Below, piece by piece: positions 30,438-41,263 of a stretch of DNA of 64,000 nucleotides (its first letter is position 1; each line of letters starts with the position of its first letter). The DNA is from Rhodospirillaceae bacterium. GTDB taxonomy: Bacteria > Pseudomonadota > Alphaproteobacteria > Rhodospirillales > Rhodospirillaceae. A program made the translations under genes and the position numbers. Below the pieces are notes generated by a model. It saw only the letters and a list, made by a program, of their open reading frames with translations, did no database searches and was not told the origin of the DNA. The stretch is taken from the NCBI GenBank assembly GCA_004297485.1, contig SCTM01000314.1, positions 1 to 64,000 on the forward strand. The letters are read 5' to 3'.

Positions 30438-32675
30438 CTACCATTTGCGCGAAAGCTGTAGGGCGATTGTACGAGGCGCGCCTGCCAGCCCAGCCGGCGC
30501 CGCGCTGACCCCCGCGCGGCCAATAAGATAGTGCTTATCCGCAATGTTCTTGACCAGGAGTTGCACGCCCCAGCGTTCGTCGTTGCTGTTGTAGCCAACC
30601 GCCAGATCGACCAGTCCATATGACGGTTCGATCAGGATAGGCACATTGGTCGGATCGTAAGACACCTGTGCGCGCCAATAATAATCACCGCGCACGAACA
30701 CAACGCCCGGCCCGATTTCGTGATCGTATCGCGCACTGGCGGAGAGCGAGGAATGCGGCGCCTCGTTCATGCGATTGCCGCTGGCGTTGTAAGTCCGCGT
30801 CGCCGGAGAATAAAGCGGCGACGACGAGACAAACGCGACCAAGGCCGGCGCCACGGTGGACGCACGGAAGTCGTCATAGACCGCGTCGAGGAGCGTATAG
30901 TTCACCGTCAACAGGAGGTGCGGGGTGGGCTTGGCGCCGGTTTCCAACTCAAAACCCTTGACGGAAGCGCTGGCCGCGTTGCCGATGGCGATGACTCCCG
31001 GTGCCAGCAATCCCTGAACCTGGAGGTTGGAGTAGTTATAGCCGAACGCGGAAAGGTTCACGCGCAGACGGCGATCGAGCCAATCGCTTTTCACGCCGCC
31101 CTCGAAAGCCCAAAGGGACTCAGGCTTGTAGTTCAATGCAACGACATTGGTGGCGGCGTAATTGGTACCCCCACTTTTGTAACCACGTGTGGCCGAAACA
31201 TAGAGCAGTGCATGCGATGTGGCTTGCCAGTCGATACCGAACTTCGGTGTGACGGAATTATATGTCTTCGTCGTGTGGCCGGTGAAAGGAAAGCCCGCAA
31301 AGGAGCGACCGATGATCGCAGGATTAAGCGAAAACCGGCTGACAACCGTGTCCAGGCTTTTGCGGTCCTGGGTATAACGCACGCCAATGGTGAGGCCGAT
31401 CGGATCGATCGGGTGATAGGCCCCCTGCGCGAAGGTCGCGACCGATCGAGCGTGGGCCTCCGGAAGGGCCGTTGCCAGGAACGCTGCCGCCGTCGGTGTC
31501 GCCGGCGAAGGCGGGGCCTTGGCGAGCACCAGGCTGTCCTGCTTTTCAGTGAAGAAATAGGCCCCGACAACTCCGTCGAAACGGCGAAGGTTCGCGGTGA
31601 GGTCGAGTTCCTGACTGAATTGCCGCGCCGTATCGGCCTGTTCGCCGCGATTCGCGGCCACTTCGGTGCCGTCGGAATCGATCGTCAACCGGAAATGACT
31701 GCGGCGAAACGCAGTGATCGATTTCATTGAGATTTGATCGGTGAAGCGGAAATTGACTTCCTCGGCGATGCCCCAATTAAAGCGGTTGCTGGGCTGGGGA
31801 TCGTTCAGAGCCACCTTTGTATCGTCACCGATCAAACCGCTGGCGATGGGCGCGTACAAAACCGGTGCCAGCAAATGCGTATAGTTGTCGAAATGCTCAT
31901 TGGCCTGGGCCCAATCGAGGCGTGTGATCGCCTCGATTGAATCTGTCGGGGTAAATCGCAGCTGCAGGCGCAGGCCGCCGCGATTGGCGTCGTTGAGGTC
32001 TTGCTGGCCCGCGACAACATTGTGAACGTAACCATCGTGGCGGATGTAATTTCCAGCGACACTGGCTTGCAGCACACCGTCCTTGAGCGGGCCACTGACG
32101 GAGGCCTGTGCCTGAAATAAACCGAAGGTTCCGCCAGTGACGTTGGCGGCGGCGTGGAAGTTGTCGCCGGGTTTGCGGGAAATAATGTTCATCGTGCCGC
32201 CGACAGCATTTCGGCCATAGAGCGTGCCTTGCGGCCCGCGCAGCACTTCGATCCGCTCGACATCGAGGTAATCGGACAGTTGAGCGAAGGGCCGCGCGAT
32301 GTAGACGCCATCGACCTGCGAAGTCACGTCAGGATCGGAACCGTTGTTGACGTTGCTGTTGCCGATACCACGGATATAGATCAATGGGGTGACGCCGATT
32401 GCCGAAACGATGAGATTCGGCGCCAGCTGTGCAAGGCTTTTGACGTTCGCGACGCCCGATACCTCCAGTTGATCTCCCGACACCACCGTCATCGACAGCG
32501 GCGTTCTTTGCGCCTGTGTCTCGCCGGTCTTGGTTGCAGTAATGACAACGTCGCCAAGTTGCTCCAGCGTAAGGTCGCCGATGCTTGCAATGTTGACTTG
32601 AGCAAAAGCAACTTGTGCCGGGACAAGCGCAGAAAGCACCGATGTGGCCAACGCCGCATGACGAAAACGCATCAT
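30438..32675 (-). CDS. TonB-dependent receptor
   Basis: signal peptide, VVITATKTGETQAQRTPLSMTVVSGDQL plug, RIEVLRGPQGTLYGRNAVGGTMNIISRKP, C-terminal aromatic W. Confidence 0.93.
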   Translation of the reverse strand: MMRFRHAALATSVLSALVPAQVAFAQVNIASIGDLTLEQLGDVVITATKTGETQAQRTPLSMTVVSGDQLEVSGVANVKSLAQLAPNLIVSAIGVTPLIYIRGIGNSNVNNGSDPDVTSQVDGVYIARPFAQLSDYLDVERIEVLRGPQGTLYGRNAVGGTMNIISRKPGDNFHAAANVTGGTFGLFQAQASVSGPLKDGVLQASVAGNYIRHDGYVHNVVAGQQDLNDANRGGLRLQLRFTPTDSIEAITRLDWAQANEHFDNYTHLLAPVLYAPIASGLIGDDTKVALNDPQPSNRFNWGIAEEVNFRFTDQISMKSITAFRRSHFRLTIDSDGTEVAANRGEQADTARQFSQELDLTANLRRFDGVVGAYFFTEKQDSLVLAKAPPSPATPTAAAFLATALPEAHARSVATFAQGAYHPIDPIGLTIGVRYTQDRKSLDTVVSRFSLNPAIIGRSFAGFPFTGHTTKTYNSVTPKFGIDWQATSHALLYVSATRGYKSGGTNYAATNVVALNYKPESLWAFEGGVKSDWLDRRLRVNLSAFGYNYSNLQVQGLLAPGVIAIGNAASASVKGFELETGAKPTPHLLLTVNYTLLDAVYDDFRASTVAPALVAFVSSSPLYSPATRTYNASGNRMNEAPHSSLSASARYDHEIGPGVVFVRGDYYWRAQVSYDPTNVPILIEPSYGLVDLAVGYNSNDERWGVQLLVKNIADKHYLIGRAGVSAAPAGLAGAPRTIALQLSRKW

Positions 32676-32908
32676 GCTCCCCCATGCCGAGCGTAACGGG
32701 CATAGCCGGAACATGATCGATGCTCGGACTTACTTATGCCCGTGACGCAATTTAACGCAGTCGCGCCACATCCGACGGTAGCTACCTAATTTGTTGGTAA
32801 CTTCGGGTCGATACTAATGACAATGGAGGAGGTCTACAACAGGGAGACGCGCTCCACGGATCATTTGCCCTGACTCACCGCGCGCGGCATGCTACGCGGC
32901 GGAATCAG

Positions 32909-33604
32909 ATGGCGAGGGAAACGATGGGCAAGGGCCGGCGCGATTTTGGTGTTCTTCTCGTCACGGCAATGATTGCAATGCTGACGGCATCCGCCGCCAG
33001 TGCACAGACAGACGATGGATCGACATCGAACGCGCTCACCGGCCAGCATCTGGGCAAAAGTCTTCCGGCCCGGGAGATTCACGCCGACGAACACCTAGCG
33101 ATGCCCTTGTTCCCCGTCGACTGGGTGCAGACCGTCAAACAGACCGGCTCGATCGAGGTGTTCGAGTACATTCCCAAGAACCAGACGGAAACCACCTGGC
33201 TCGACAAGATTACCCTGGAGGTTCATCACGACACCTATACCCTGCCGCTGGATGCCTATCAGCGCCGCGCCCTTGGACAAGTGCGGGAAAACTGCGACGG
33301 CGTTTTCGAGGGCAATCTGCAGACCGGCGTGAACAACGGATTTCCCGCGGCCTATTGGACACTGGGCTGCAAGCGCGACAAGCGCGGCAACTTCGGCGAG
33401 ACGCGCTATACCAAGGCGATTCAAGGCAGCGAGACGTTGTATCTTCTCAGCCGCTCGTGGCGCACGCAGGTCTACGGCGATGAAGGACCGCCGCTTTCGC
33501 CCCAAGCCATCGACGGGGCGAAAAATTTCCTCGGCGCGGCGGTAGTCTGCGCCAGCACCGGACAACACCCCTGTCCGGCGGGAGACAACGGGCCGCAGCC
33601 CTAA
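32909..33604 (+). CDS. secreted protein of unknown function
   Basis: signal peptide LLVTAMIAMLTASAASAQ; ORF with plausible start and spacing. Confidence 0.65.
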   Translation: MARETMGKGRRDFGVLLVTAMIAMLTASAASAQTDDGSTSNALTGQHLGKSLPAREIHADEHLAMPLFPVDWVQTVKQTGSIEVFEYIPKNQTETTWLDKITLEVHHDTYTLPLDAYQRRALGQVRENCDGVFEGNLQTGVNNGFPAAYWTLGCKRDKRGNFGETRYTKAIQGSETLYLLSRSWRTQVYGDEGPPLSPQAIDGAKNFLGAAVVCASTGQHPCPAGDNGPQP

Positions 33605-33611
33605 AGTTCAC

Positions 33612-34436
33612 GTGGCCGCGGTGCCTGAAACGGCGGACATTGTAGAGCGGGCCCTGCGCGCGAAGATCGCGGCAGCGGCAAAGTCACCCTTCGTTATGGG
33701 AATTTGCGGCGCCCAGGGCAGCGGCAAGTCCACCCTTGCCGACACATTGCAAAAGCGTCTCGTCGCCTCGGGCTATAAGGTCGCGCTTCTGTCGCTGGAT
33801 GATTTGTATTTCTCCAAGGATGAGCGGCAACGGCTGGCCGCAACCGTTCATCCGCTGTTCCGCACCAGGGGCGTCCCGGGCACCCACGACGTGGCGCTTG
33901 GCGAAGCCGTCCTGGACGATCTTGCGCGCGAGGGCGTCACACGCCTTCCCCGCTTCGACAAGAGGCGAGACATGCGCCTACCGCATGACGCATGGGACGC
34001 AGTGGATGGCCCGGCCGATATCATCCTGTTCGAAGGCTGGTGCGTGGGCGCGCGGCCGCAGGCCGACGATGAGCTGGCCGCGCCGGTCAACAGTCTTGAG
34101 CGTGATGAGGATCCGGATGGCGCTTGGCGGCGCGCGGTCAACGGGGCGCTGCGTGGGGACTATCGCCGCCTGTTCGACCGTCTCCACATGCTGGTGCTGC
34201 TTGCCGCGCCGAGTTTCGATGTGGTCGCCGGGTGGCGGATAGAACAGGAAGCAACGTTGCGCCACAATCTCGAAGCCCGCGGCGAAAGCACAGATGGCTT
34301 GATGAGCGACGTGGACATCGCCCGCTTTGTTCTGTTCTACGAACGCCTGACCCGGCACATCCTCGAAGAGATGCCCGGCCGCGCCGATCTGGTTATTCGC
34401 CTGGACGCGGCGCGGCGGCCGGTCGCGACCAACTGA
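33612..34436 (+). CDS. P-loop kinase, D-glycerate 3-kinase-like
   Basis: GICGAQGSGKSTLADTLQKRL, LSLDDLYFSKDERQRLAATVHPLFRTRGVPGTHD, ILFEGWCVGA. Confidence 0.8.
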   Translation: MAAVPETADIVERALRAKIAAAAKSPFVMGICGAQGSGKSTLADTLQKRLVASGYKVALLSLDDLYFSKDERQRLAATVHPLFRTRGVPGTHDVALGEAVLDDLAREGVTRLPRFDKRRDMRLPHDAWDAVDGPADIILFEGWCVGARPQADDELAAPVNSLERDEDPDGAWRRAVNGALRGDYRRLFDRLHMLVLLAAPSFDVVAGWRIEQEATLRHNLEARGESTDGLMSDVDIARFVLFYERLTRHILEEMPGRADLVIRLDAARRPVATN

Positions 34437-34820
34437 TTAGGGGCGCGGAACGCTCAGCATGGCGCCGAGGGGTTTGCCGCCGAAGACGTGAATGTGAAGG
34501 TGCGGCACTTCCTGCATGCTGTCGCCGAGACTATTGGCGAGAATGCGAAACCCCGTCGTGACGACACCCTTAAGTTCGGCGACTTTGGTGACAGCGCGCA
34601 TCAGCGCCGCGATCTCGGCGTCGCTGGCCTTGGCGGTGAAGTCGGCCATGGTCACATACTTGCCCTTGGGAATCACCAGGGTGTGAACCGGCGCCTGGGG
34701 ATGGATATCCTCGAACGCCAAGGTGTGGTCATCCTCGTAGACCTTACGGCACGGAATTTCGCCACGCAGGATTTTGGCGAAGATATTGTTGTCGTCATAG
34801 ATCATGCTGGTGACAGCCAT
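34437..34820 (-). CDS. HIT family hydrolase (HinT-like)
   Basis: IFAKILRGEIPCRKVYEDDHTLAFEDIHPQAPVHTLVIPK, HLHIHVFGG. Confidence 0.92.
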   Translation of the reverse strand: MAVTSMIYDDNNIFAKILRGEIPCRKVYEDDHTLAFEDIHPQAPVHTLVIPKGKYVTMADFTAKASDAEIAALMRAVTKVAELKGVVTTGFRILANSLGDSMQEVPHLHIHVFGGKPLGAMLSVPRP

Positions 34821-34860
34821 GGGCATCATCTCCGCTTCGGAAATTGGAAAAAGCGCGCGC

Positions 34861-35220
34861 TTACTCTGATGAATTGTTCTTCTTGCGGGCTTCCTTGACC
34901 GCGAGGCCGGACGTTCCGAAGCGGCGCTCCAGCTCAGCCCATACCGCCTCGGGAGCGACACCCTTGGCCGACCACAGCACCATCAGATGGTATAAAAGAT
35001 CCGCGCTTTCCCGCACCAGCCGCTCGTCGCTTTCCGCCACGGCGGCGACGACGGTCTCCACCGCTTCCTCGCCCAGCTTTTGGGCGATCTTCTTGATGCC
35101 CTTGGCATAGAGCCGCGCGGTGTAAGAGCTCTCCGGGTCGGCGGTCTTGCGCTCGGCGATGACGGCAAACATCTGTTCCAGAATCGCCGCGCTTGGCAGG
35201 GTGTTGTCCGTGCCGGTCAT
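34861..35220 (-). CDS. hisE: phosphoribosyl-ATP diphosphatase
   Basis: SSYTARLYAKGIKKIAQKLGEEAVETVVAA, ESADLLYHLMVLW. Confidence 0.95.
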   Translation of the reverse strand: MTGTDNTLPSAAILEQMFAVIAERKTADPESSYTARLYAKGIKKIAQKLGEEAVETVVAAVAESDERLVRESADLLYHLMVLWSAKGVAPEAVWAELERRFGTSGLAVKEARKKNNSSE

Positions 35221-35238
35221 AATTACTCTCCGCTGGTC

Positions 35239-36012
35239 TCAGGCAGTCGGCACAGCCGGCCGCACAGGTATGCCGGCAACCGCTAGAAAAGCCTTCGCCT
35301 GGGCAATGGTAAACTGTCCGAAGTGGAAGATCGATGCCGCCAACACGGCACTGGCATGGCCATCGCGAACGCCCGCCACCAGGTGGTCCAGGCTTCCCAC
35401 GCCGCCGGAGGCAATGATCGGCACGTGCACGGCATCGGCCACGGTGCGGGTCAAGGGAATGTCGTAGCCGACGCGGGTGCCGTCCCGATCCATGGAGGTG
35501 AGCAGGATTTCGCCGGCACCGTAGTCCTCCATCCGCTTGGCCCAGGCCACCGCGTCGATGCCGGTGGCTGTGCGTCCGCCGTGGGTGAAAATCTCGAACC
35601 GGCCGGGCGTGGTCTGTTTGGCGTCGATGGCCACAACGATACATTGGCTGCCAAATTTTTCCGCCGCTTCGCGGACGAACTCGGGCGTTTTCACCGCCGC
35701 CGTGTTGATGGACACCTTGTCGGCGCCGGCCAGCAATAGGCGGCGAATATCATCGACCGTCCGTACGCCGCCACCGACGGTGAGCGGCATGAAACACTGC
35801 TCGGCGGTGCGTTGCACGACGTCATAGAGGGTGTCGCGGTTTTCATGGCTGGCGGTGATATCGAGGAAGCACAGCTCGTCGGCGCCCGCCCGGTCGTAGA
35901 CGCGGGCCTGCTCGACCGGGTCGCCGGCATCCATAAGGTCGACGAAATTGACGCCCTTGACCACACGGCCGTCTTTCACATCGAGACATGGAATGATGCG
36001 GATCTTGAGCAC
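35239..36012 (-). CDS. hisF: imidazole glycerol phosphate synthase subunit HisF
   Basis: [34 protein letters not shown]. Confidence 0.98.
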   Translation of the reverse strand: MLKIRIIPCLDVKDGRVVKGVNFVDLMDAGDPVEQARVYDRAGADELCFLDITASHENRDTLYDVVQRTAEQCFMPLTVGGGVRTVDDIRRLLLAGADKVSINTAAVKTPEFVREAAEKFGSQCIVVAIDAKQTTPGRFEIFTHGGRTATGIDAVAWAKRMEDYGAGEILLTSMDRDGTRVGYDIPLTRTVADAVHVPIIASGGVGSLDHLVAGVRDGHASAVLAASIFHFGQFTIAQAKAFLAVAGIPVRPAVPTA

Positions 36013-36097
36013 GGCCTTAACCTATGGACGGCGGATGTGGGCGTCTGATGGCATAGATAATTGCGGGCTTCAACGCCAGGGGCTCGGTTGCGGAGGG

Positions 36098-36823
36098 TTA
36101 ACCCTTGAGAAGGGCGATACCCGCGGCGAGATCGATGCGTCCGTCATAGATCGCCCGCCCGGAGATCACACCGGCCAGACCCGAACCCGCGGCCGCTTTG
36201 ACGGCACGCAGGTCGTCCAGGGACGATACACCGCCGGACACAATCACCGGAATGGGAACGCTCTCGGCCAGGGCCGCGGAGGCGGCGATGTTAGGCCCGC
36301 CAAGAACCCCGTCGCGATCGATGTCGGTATGAATCAGGGCCGCCACACCGGCATCGGCGAAACGCCGTGCCAAGGTGACAACGTCCAGATCCGCGGTGTC
36401 GGCCCAGCCTTCCGTCGCCACGCGGCCGTTGCGCGCATCGATGCCCACGGCGACTTGACCGGGAAAGGCCCGCGCGGCTTCACGCACCAGGGCGGGGTTT
36501 TTGACGGCAGCCGTACCGAGGATGATTCGCTTCACCCCCGCCGCCAGCCAACTCTCCACCGTTGCCATGTCGCGAATGCCGCCGCCCAACTGAATGGGGA
36601 CCGAGACGGCCGCGAGAATCGCTTCCACCGCCGGACCATTCACCGGCTTGCCGGCAAAGGCACCGTTCAGGTCGACGACGTGAATCCATTCCGCCCCGGC
36701 GGCGACAAATCGCCGCGCCTGATCGGCCGGTGAGTCATTGAAAATGGTCACCTGTCCCATGTCGCCCTTGATTAGGCGCACACAACGGCCGTCCTTCAGG
36801 TCGATCGCCGGAAACAGGATCAT
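36098..36823 (-). CDS. hisA: HisA isomerase
   Basis: [41 protein letters not shown]. Confidence 0.97.
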   Translation of the reverse strand: MILFPAIDLKDGRCVRLIKGDMGQVTIFNDSPADQARRFVAAGAEWIHVVDLNGAFAGKPVNGPAVEAILAAVSVPIQLGGGIRDMATVESWLAAGVKRIILGTAAVKNPALVREAARAFPGQVAVGIDARNGRVATEGWADTADLDVVTLARRFADAGVAALIHTDIDRDGVLGGPNIAASAALAESVPIPVIVSGGVSSLDDLRAVKAAAGSGLAGVISGRAIYDGRIDLAAGIALLKG

Positions 36824-36856
36824 GGTTGTGGCCACGTCGAGAAAAGCATTCCAGCC

Positions 36857-37540
36857 TCAGGGCTTCCAGCCAAGAAATCCGGCGATGAAGGCAAGCCCGA
36901 GGGCCTGGCTTTTCTCCGGATGAAATTGCGTGCCGATGAGGTTGTCCCTGCCCACTACAGCTGTAATGCACTGACCATAGGACACCGTTGCCAACACGTG
37001 GGCGGGATTGTCGCATTGCAGATAGTAGCTGTGCACAAAATAAGCATGCCGCTCCTGGACATCACTCCGCGCAACCGCCGCCAGAACCGGATGGTTGGGC
37101 GCGGCGACATCGAGATCGTTCCAGCCCATGTGCGGCACGCGAAAACCGGTATCGCCCGGACTGTCCGTATCGCCGCCGGCACCAGGCGTGAGCGCAATCA
37201 CGGCGCCGGGAATCCAGTTAAGGCCCGCCGTCTTGCCGTGTTCGAAGCCGCTGGTCGCCATGAGCTGCATGCCGACGCAAATGCCGAGAAAAGGCCGGCC
37301 ACGCGCAAGCACGGCATCAGTCAGCGCATCGACCATGCCGGAAACCGCATCGAGGCCCCGCCGGCAATCAGCAAAAGCGCCGACACCCGGAAGAACGATA
37401 CGCTCGGCCCGCGCGACCACGTCGGGATCGGACGTCACCACGACAGGTCCCGGATACCCCATTTCCCGCGCCGACCGTTCCAACGCTTTCGCCGCCGAGC
37501 GCAGGTTTCCAGAGCCGTAATCAATAATAGCGACACTCAT
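36857..37540 (-). CDS. hisH: imidazole glycerol phosphate synthase subunit HisH
   Basis: [43 protein letters not shown]. Confidence 0.97.
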   Translation of the reverse strand: MSVAIIDYGSGNLRSAAKALERSAREMGYPGPVVVTSDPDVVARAERIVLPGVGAFADCRRGLDAVSGMVDALTDAVLARGRPFLGICVGMQLMATSGFEHGKTAGLNWIPGAVIALTPGAGGDTDSPGDTGFRVPHMGWNDLDVAAPNHPVLAAVARSDVQERHAYFVHSYYLQCDNPAHVLATVSYGQCITAVVGRDNLIGTQFHPEKSQALGLAFIAGFLGWKP

Positions 37541-37588
37541 CCGTAAACTTTCAGGACGCGCGACTTCGTTGTCAGACAATCACGCGAA

Positions 37589-38188
37589 TCACAGGCTGCC
37601 GCCAAGCACGCCCTTGGTGGATGGCACCGCATCGGCCTTGCGTGGATCGATGGTAATGCCCTGACGCAGCGCGCGCGCGAGGCCTTTAAAGCAGGACTCG
37701 ACGATGTGATGGTTGTTTTCGCCGTAATGATTCCAGGCATGCAAGGTCGCACCCGCGGCCTGCGCGAAGGCCTGGAACCATTCCTTGAACAGCTCGGTGT
37801 CCATATCTCCGAGCTTGGGTTTGGTGAAGGCCACCTTCCAAATCAAATACGGACGGTTCGACAGATCGATGGCCACGGTGGTCAGGGTTTCGTCCATGGG
37901 AATATCCGCAGCACCATAGCGGACGATCCCCTTGCGCTCCCCGAGCGCCTTCGACACGGCCTCGCCGAGACAAATAGCCACGTCCTCGGTGGTATGATGA
38001 AAGTCGATGTGAAGATCGCCTTTTGCCTCGACGTCGATGTCGATCAGGCTGTGACGCGAAAGCTGTTCCAGCATGTGATCGAGAAACCCGATCCCCGTGT
38101 GGACGCGATAGGTCCCGTCGCCGTCGAGATTGACGGTGACGCGAATCTGCGTCTCCTTGGTTGCGCGCTCAACCGTGGCCTGGCGCAT
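37589..38188 (-). CDS. hisB: imidazoleglycerol-phosphate dehydratase
   Basis: [43 protein letters not shown]. Confidence 0.97.
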   Translation of the reverse strand: MRQATVERATKETQIRVTVNLDGDGTYRVHTGIGFLDHMLEQLSRHSLIDIDVEAKGDLHIDFHHTTEDVAICLGEAVSKALGERKGIVRYGAADIPMDETLTTVAIDLSNRPYLIWKVAFTKPKLGDMDTELFKEWFQAFAQAAGATLHAWNHYGENNHHIVESCFKGLARALRQGITIDPRKADAVPSTKGVLGGSL

Positions 38189-38530
38189 GAAAATCTCCCT
38201 GTCGCTGCGCCCAAAGGCGCAACTCTTTGCTTGGACGACCGTTTCCCGCCAAGGGATAACCAGATCCCGTTTAAGAAGGTTTACTGCGGCGGACAACCGC
38301 TACCTTCTATCAGCGCGAAATTCACTCGGCCACCCATGATTGTGTAAGTCCAATGTACTACACGCTTTTCTGTGTAGCCGAGAGGTCCGTTAAGTCTTAG
38401 TAACGTCTGGTTGCGGTTTTGCGACGCGACACCATCTAATTCATCATCTACAATTCGATTGCCGCAACGTCGGCGCATCGCGAGAGAAAAACAACGTATA
38501 TGGGTAGTTTCAGCAGTGGCAGTCATAGCA

Positions 38531-38989
38531 ATGAAATCACGCGCGAAAGGCAAGCAGCCCGGGACGCGTGGCGGCGGTCCGGATCCGATTGACATACATG
38601 TCGGCAAACGGGTCAAGCTGCGACGTACGCTCCTTCATATCAGCCAGGAACAGCTGGCCAGCGATATCGGAGTAACGTTCCAGCAGGTCCAGAAATACGA
38701 GAGCGGGCACAATCGAGTCAGTGCGAGTCGTCTGTTCGACATCTCCCGCGTTCTCAATTGTCCGATCGCGTATTTCTTCGAAGACATCGGTCCGGAAACA
38801 ACCGGCGAACGGCCAACACCCGGTGCCCGTGGCAACGAAGGGCTGGCCGAGGACAGTCAGGCGTTCGGCAGCGATCCTATGCAGCGGACCGAAACCCTTG
38901 AGTTGGTCCGTGCCTATTGGCGCCTTCATAACCCCGAACTCCGGACAAACGTCCTGGCTTTGCTCAACAACATCTCCAAGCGCGAATAG
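38531..38989 (+). CDS. XRE-family helix-turn-helix regulator
   Basis: VGKRVKLRRTLLHISQEQLASDIGVTFQQVQKYESGHNRVSASRLFDISRVLN. Confidence 0.88.
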   Translation: MKSRAKGKQPGTRGGGPDPIDIHVGKRVKLRRTLLHISQEQLASDIGVTFQQVQKYESGHNRVSASRLFDISRVLNCPIAYFFEDIGPETTGERPTPGARGNEGLAEDSQAFGSDPMQRTETLELVRAYWRLHNPELRTNVLALLNNISKRE

Positions 38990-39068
38990 CCGCGCGCTTG
39001 GAGCTGGATGCGAACGGGTTTCGCGGCGGTTGAGCTGTAGCGTCTGCCGGCCACACGGCCCGCGCAGG

Positions 39069-39761
39069 TTAGGGATTGAGCCGGTAGCCCCCGGCCTCGG
39101 TCACCAATAGCTGTGCCTGTTGCGGATCGGCCTCGATCTTCTGCCGCAAGCGATAGACATGGGTTTCAAGGGTGTGCGTCGTCACCGCCGCATTGTATCC
39201 CCAGACCTCGCCCAAGAGGGTCTCGCGGCTGACCGTCTTGTTCCCGATCCGGTAAAGATACCTGAGAATCGCCGTTTCCTTTTCCGTGAGCCGGATTTTC
39301 CGGTCGCTGCCGCTCATGCTCAGCATCTTCGCCGCCGGCTGGAATTTATAAGGTCCGATGACCAGCACGGCGGCATCGGACTGGTCCTGGTGACGCAAAT
39401 GGTCATGAACGCGGGCGAGAAGGGCCGCCATCCGGAATGGTTTGGCGACATAGTCGGTGGCGCCTGCATCAAGACCGGCGATAGGGTCTCCGTCGGCAGC
39501 CGCGGTCGTCATCATGATGATCGGCGCCCGGACCCCACACTGGCGCAGAGCGCTGCAGACCTTCCAGCCGTTCTGATCAGGCAATCCGACGTCGATCAGA
39601 AATAAATCGTAGGTGCGGGATTGCGCCTGCTCCAAGGCCGCGGCGCCCGTGCCCGCCTCGTCGACGACAGCGAACGGCTCGGCGACGATCAATTGATCCC
39701 TGAGGGCGCGGCGCAGGATGTCGTCGCCGTCGATGATCAAAAGGGCCCGTCCTGCCGACAT
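39069..39761 (-). CDS. OmpR-family response regulator
   Basis: receiver (DLFLIDVGLPDQNGW) and winged-helix DNA-binding domain (LTEKETAILRYLYRIGNKTVSRETLLGEVWGY...ETHVYRLRQKIE). Confidence 0.9.
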   Translation of the reverse strand: MSAGRALLIIDGDDILRRALRDQLIVAEPFAVVDEAGTGAAALEQAQSRTYDLFLIDVGLPDQNGWKVCSALRQCGVRAPIIMMTTAAADGDPIAGLDAGATDYVAKPFRMAALLARVHDHLRHQDQSDAAVLVIGPYKFQPAAKMLSMSGSDRKIRLTEKETAILRYLYRIGNKTVSRETLLGEVWGYNAAVTTHTLETHVYRLRQKIEADPQQAQLLVTEAGGYRLNP

Positions 39762-39960
39762 TTCCACTCCCGTATCCCGGCGGCTTGTATTTCGACCGAA
39801 TTGTCCCCCCATTGTTCGTCTTTTCTGAGGAGATTCGGTACACTTTTCCCTGAAACGCGCCTTGGTGGCCCGCTGAAAGTTGTTTTGGCGGTGAAAAGCG
39901 GCAATTTCCGCCAAACAAACCCCGGTAGCGAGCCGCAGAGCCCGGCGTTATATAGTACCC

Positions 39961-41109
39961 ATGAACCGCTCCATATCCGATCCGGCAAACCTGCCTCTCG
40001 CCGAAGCAACCGGCCGCGATACGTCTGACCTCGAAGCCGTTGACCGCGCCGTTGCCGAATTGCGCCGTGGCGGTGCCGTTGTGGTTACGGATGGCGGCGA
40101 AGGCGCTTTGATCCGTGCCGCGGAAACGGTGGATATCTGGCCTCTGCCGTTCTTCGATGGATCGGGCCTGGGTGTCCGTCGTCTGATTGTCACCGGCCGG
40201 CGCGCGGCCATTCTTGGCCTTGGTCAAGTCGGCGCTGTCGCGGTTGAGCTCTTTAGCAAAGACGAGTTCACGCCCGAGCATATTCGTCCGCTCATCGATC
40301 CCCAGGCGGAGGGACGACCGGTGCCGCCGCAGGGCATCACCGCGGTGATCGCGCCACAGCATGGCATTGCGGCCTCGGCGATCCGCCTCGGCAAGATCGC
40401 GCGCCTGTTGCCGGCCATCGTGATGGCGCCGCTGACGGAAGAGCCGGTTGCCTGGGCCCGCGCCAGCGGCCGTCTGATCGTGGATTGTCACGCCATCATG
40501 GCCTATGACCGCATGCAGGCGGGCGACCTGCGGGCCGTGAGCGAGGCCCGCGTTCCCCTGGCCGCGTGCGCGGATGCGCGCATTGTTTCATTCCGCCCAC
40601 GCGACGGCGGCGCGGAGCATCTCGCCATCGTCATCGGCCAGCCGGACCCGAACAAGCCCGTTCTGACCCGGCTGCATTCGGAATGTTTCACGGGCGATCT
40701 CATCGGATCGCTGCGGTGCGATTGCGGCGAGCAACTTCGTGGTGCCATCGCCATGATCGCCGAAGCCGGCAACGGTGTGCTGCTGTATCTGGCCCAGGAG
40801 GGCCGTGGGATCGGACTGGTCAACAAATTGCGGGCCTATGCCCTGCAGGATCAGGGCTTCGATACCCTGGATGCCAACGAGCAGTTGGGCTTCGATGATG
40901 ACGAGCGCGTTTATCTGCCTGCCGTGCGTATGTTGCGGGTTCTGGGCTTCACCGCTGTCCGTCTGCTGACAAACAACCCCGCCAAGGTGGGTGCCCTTGC
41001 CCGCCATGGGATCGAGGTGGCAGAGCGGGTCCCTCATGTTTTCCCATCGAACGAACATAACTGGACCTATCTGCAGACCAAGGCCAAGCGGTCCGGACAT
41101 CTGCTTTAG
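39961..41109 (+). CDS. ribA: GTP cyclohydrolase II with ~190-aa N-terminal extension
   Basis: TRLHSECFTGDLIGSLRCDCGEQLRGAI, YLAQEGRGIGLVNKLRAYALQDQGFDTLDANEQLGF; N-terminal region RibB-like but divergent. Confidence 0.88.
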   Translation: MNRSISDPANLPLAEATGRDTSDLEAVDRAVAELRRGGAVVVTDGGEGALIRAAETVDIWPLPFFDGSGLGVRRLIVTGRRAAILGLGQVGAVAVELFSKDEFTPEHIRPLIDPQAEGRPVPPQGITAVIAPQHGIAASAIRLGKIARLLPAIVMAPLTEEPVAWARASGRLIVDCHAIMAYDRMQAGDLRAVSEARVPLAACADARIVSFRPRDGGAEHLAIVIGQPDPNKPVLTRLHSECFTGDLIGSLRCDCGEQLRGAIAMIAEAGNGVLLYLAQEGRGIGLVNKLRAYALQDQGFDTLDANEQLGFDDDERVYLPAVRMLRVLGFTAVRLLTNNPAKVGALARHGIEVAERVPHVFPSNEHNWTYLQTKAKRSGHLL

Positions 41110-41188
41110 AGTCGGTATGAGGCAAGAGACGCCTCCCCGCACGGCAGTTCTTTCCCTGCTTACGCCCGCGCCCTCATTCGTCAATCCC

Positions 41189-41210
41189 ATAAGTAACTGA
41201 TTTTACTTAT
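41189..41210. promoter_or_regulatory. palindromic operator candidate ATAAGTAA-N6-TTACTTAT
   Basis: perfect 8-bp arms, AT-rich flank, upstream of a secreted-protein gene. Confidence 0.5.
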
Positions 41211-41226
41211 ATATTTCATGGCCCGG

Positions 41227-41251
41227 CTTTTGCTTAGAGACAAAGCAAAAG
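41227..41251 (+). promoter_or_regulatory. 5'UTR hairpin abutting the RBS
   Basis: CTTTTGCTT-AGAGACA-AAGCAAAAG directly continuous with GGAG RBS of the 41264 ORF. Confidence 0.5.
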
Positions 41252-41263
41252 GAGACCAAGGCC

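Noticed and set aside
30438-32675. TonB receptor as part of a siderophore biosynthesis cluster
   Set aside because: No NRPS, siderophore synthesis, ABC importer or regulator genes in the flanks.
34437-38188. his operon with HIT gene as unusual cluster
   Set aside because: hisB-hisH-hisA-hisF-hisE followed by a HIT hydrolase is an ordinary alphaproteobacterial arrangement.
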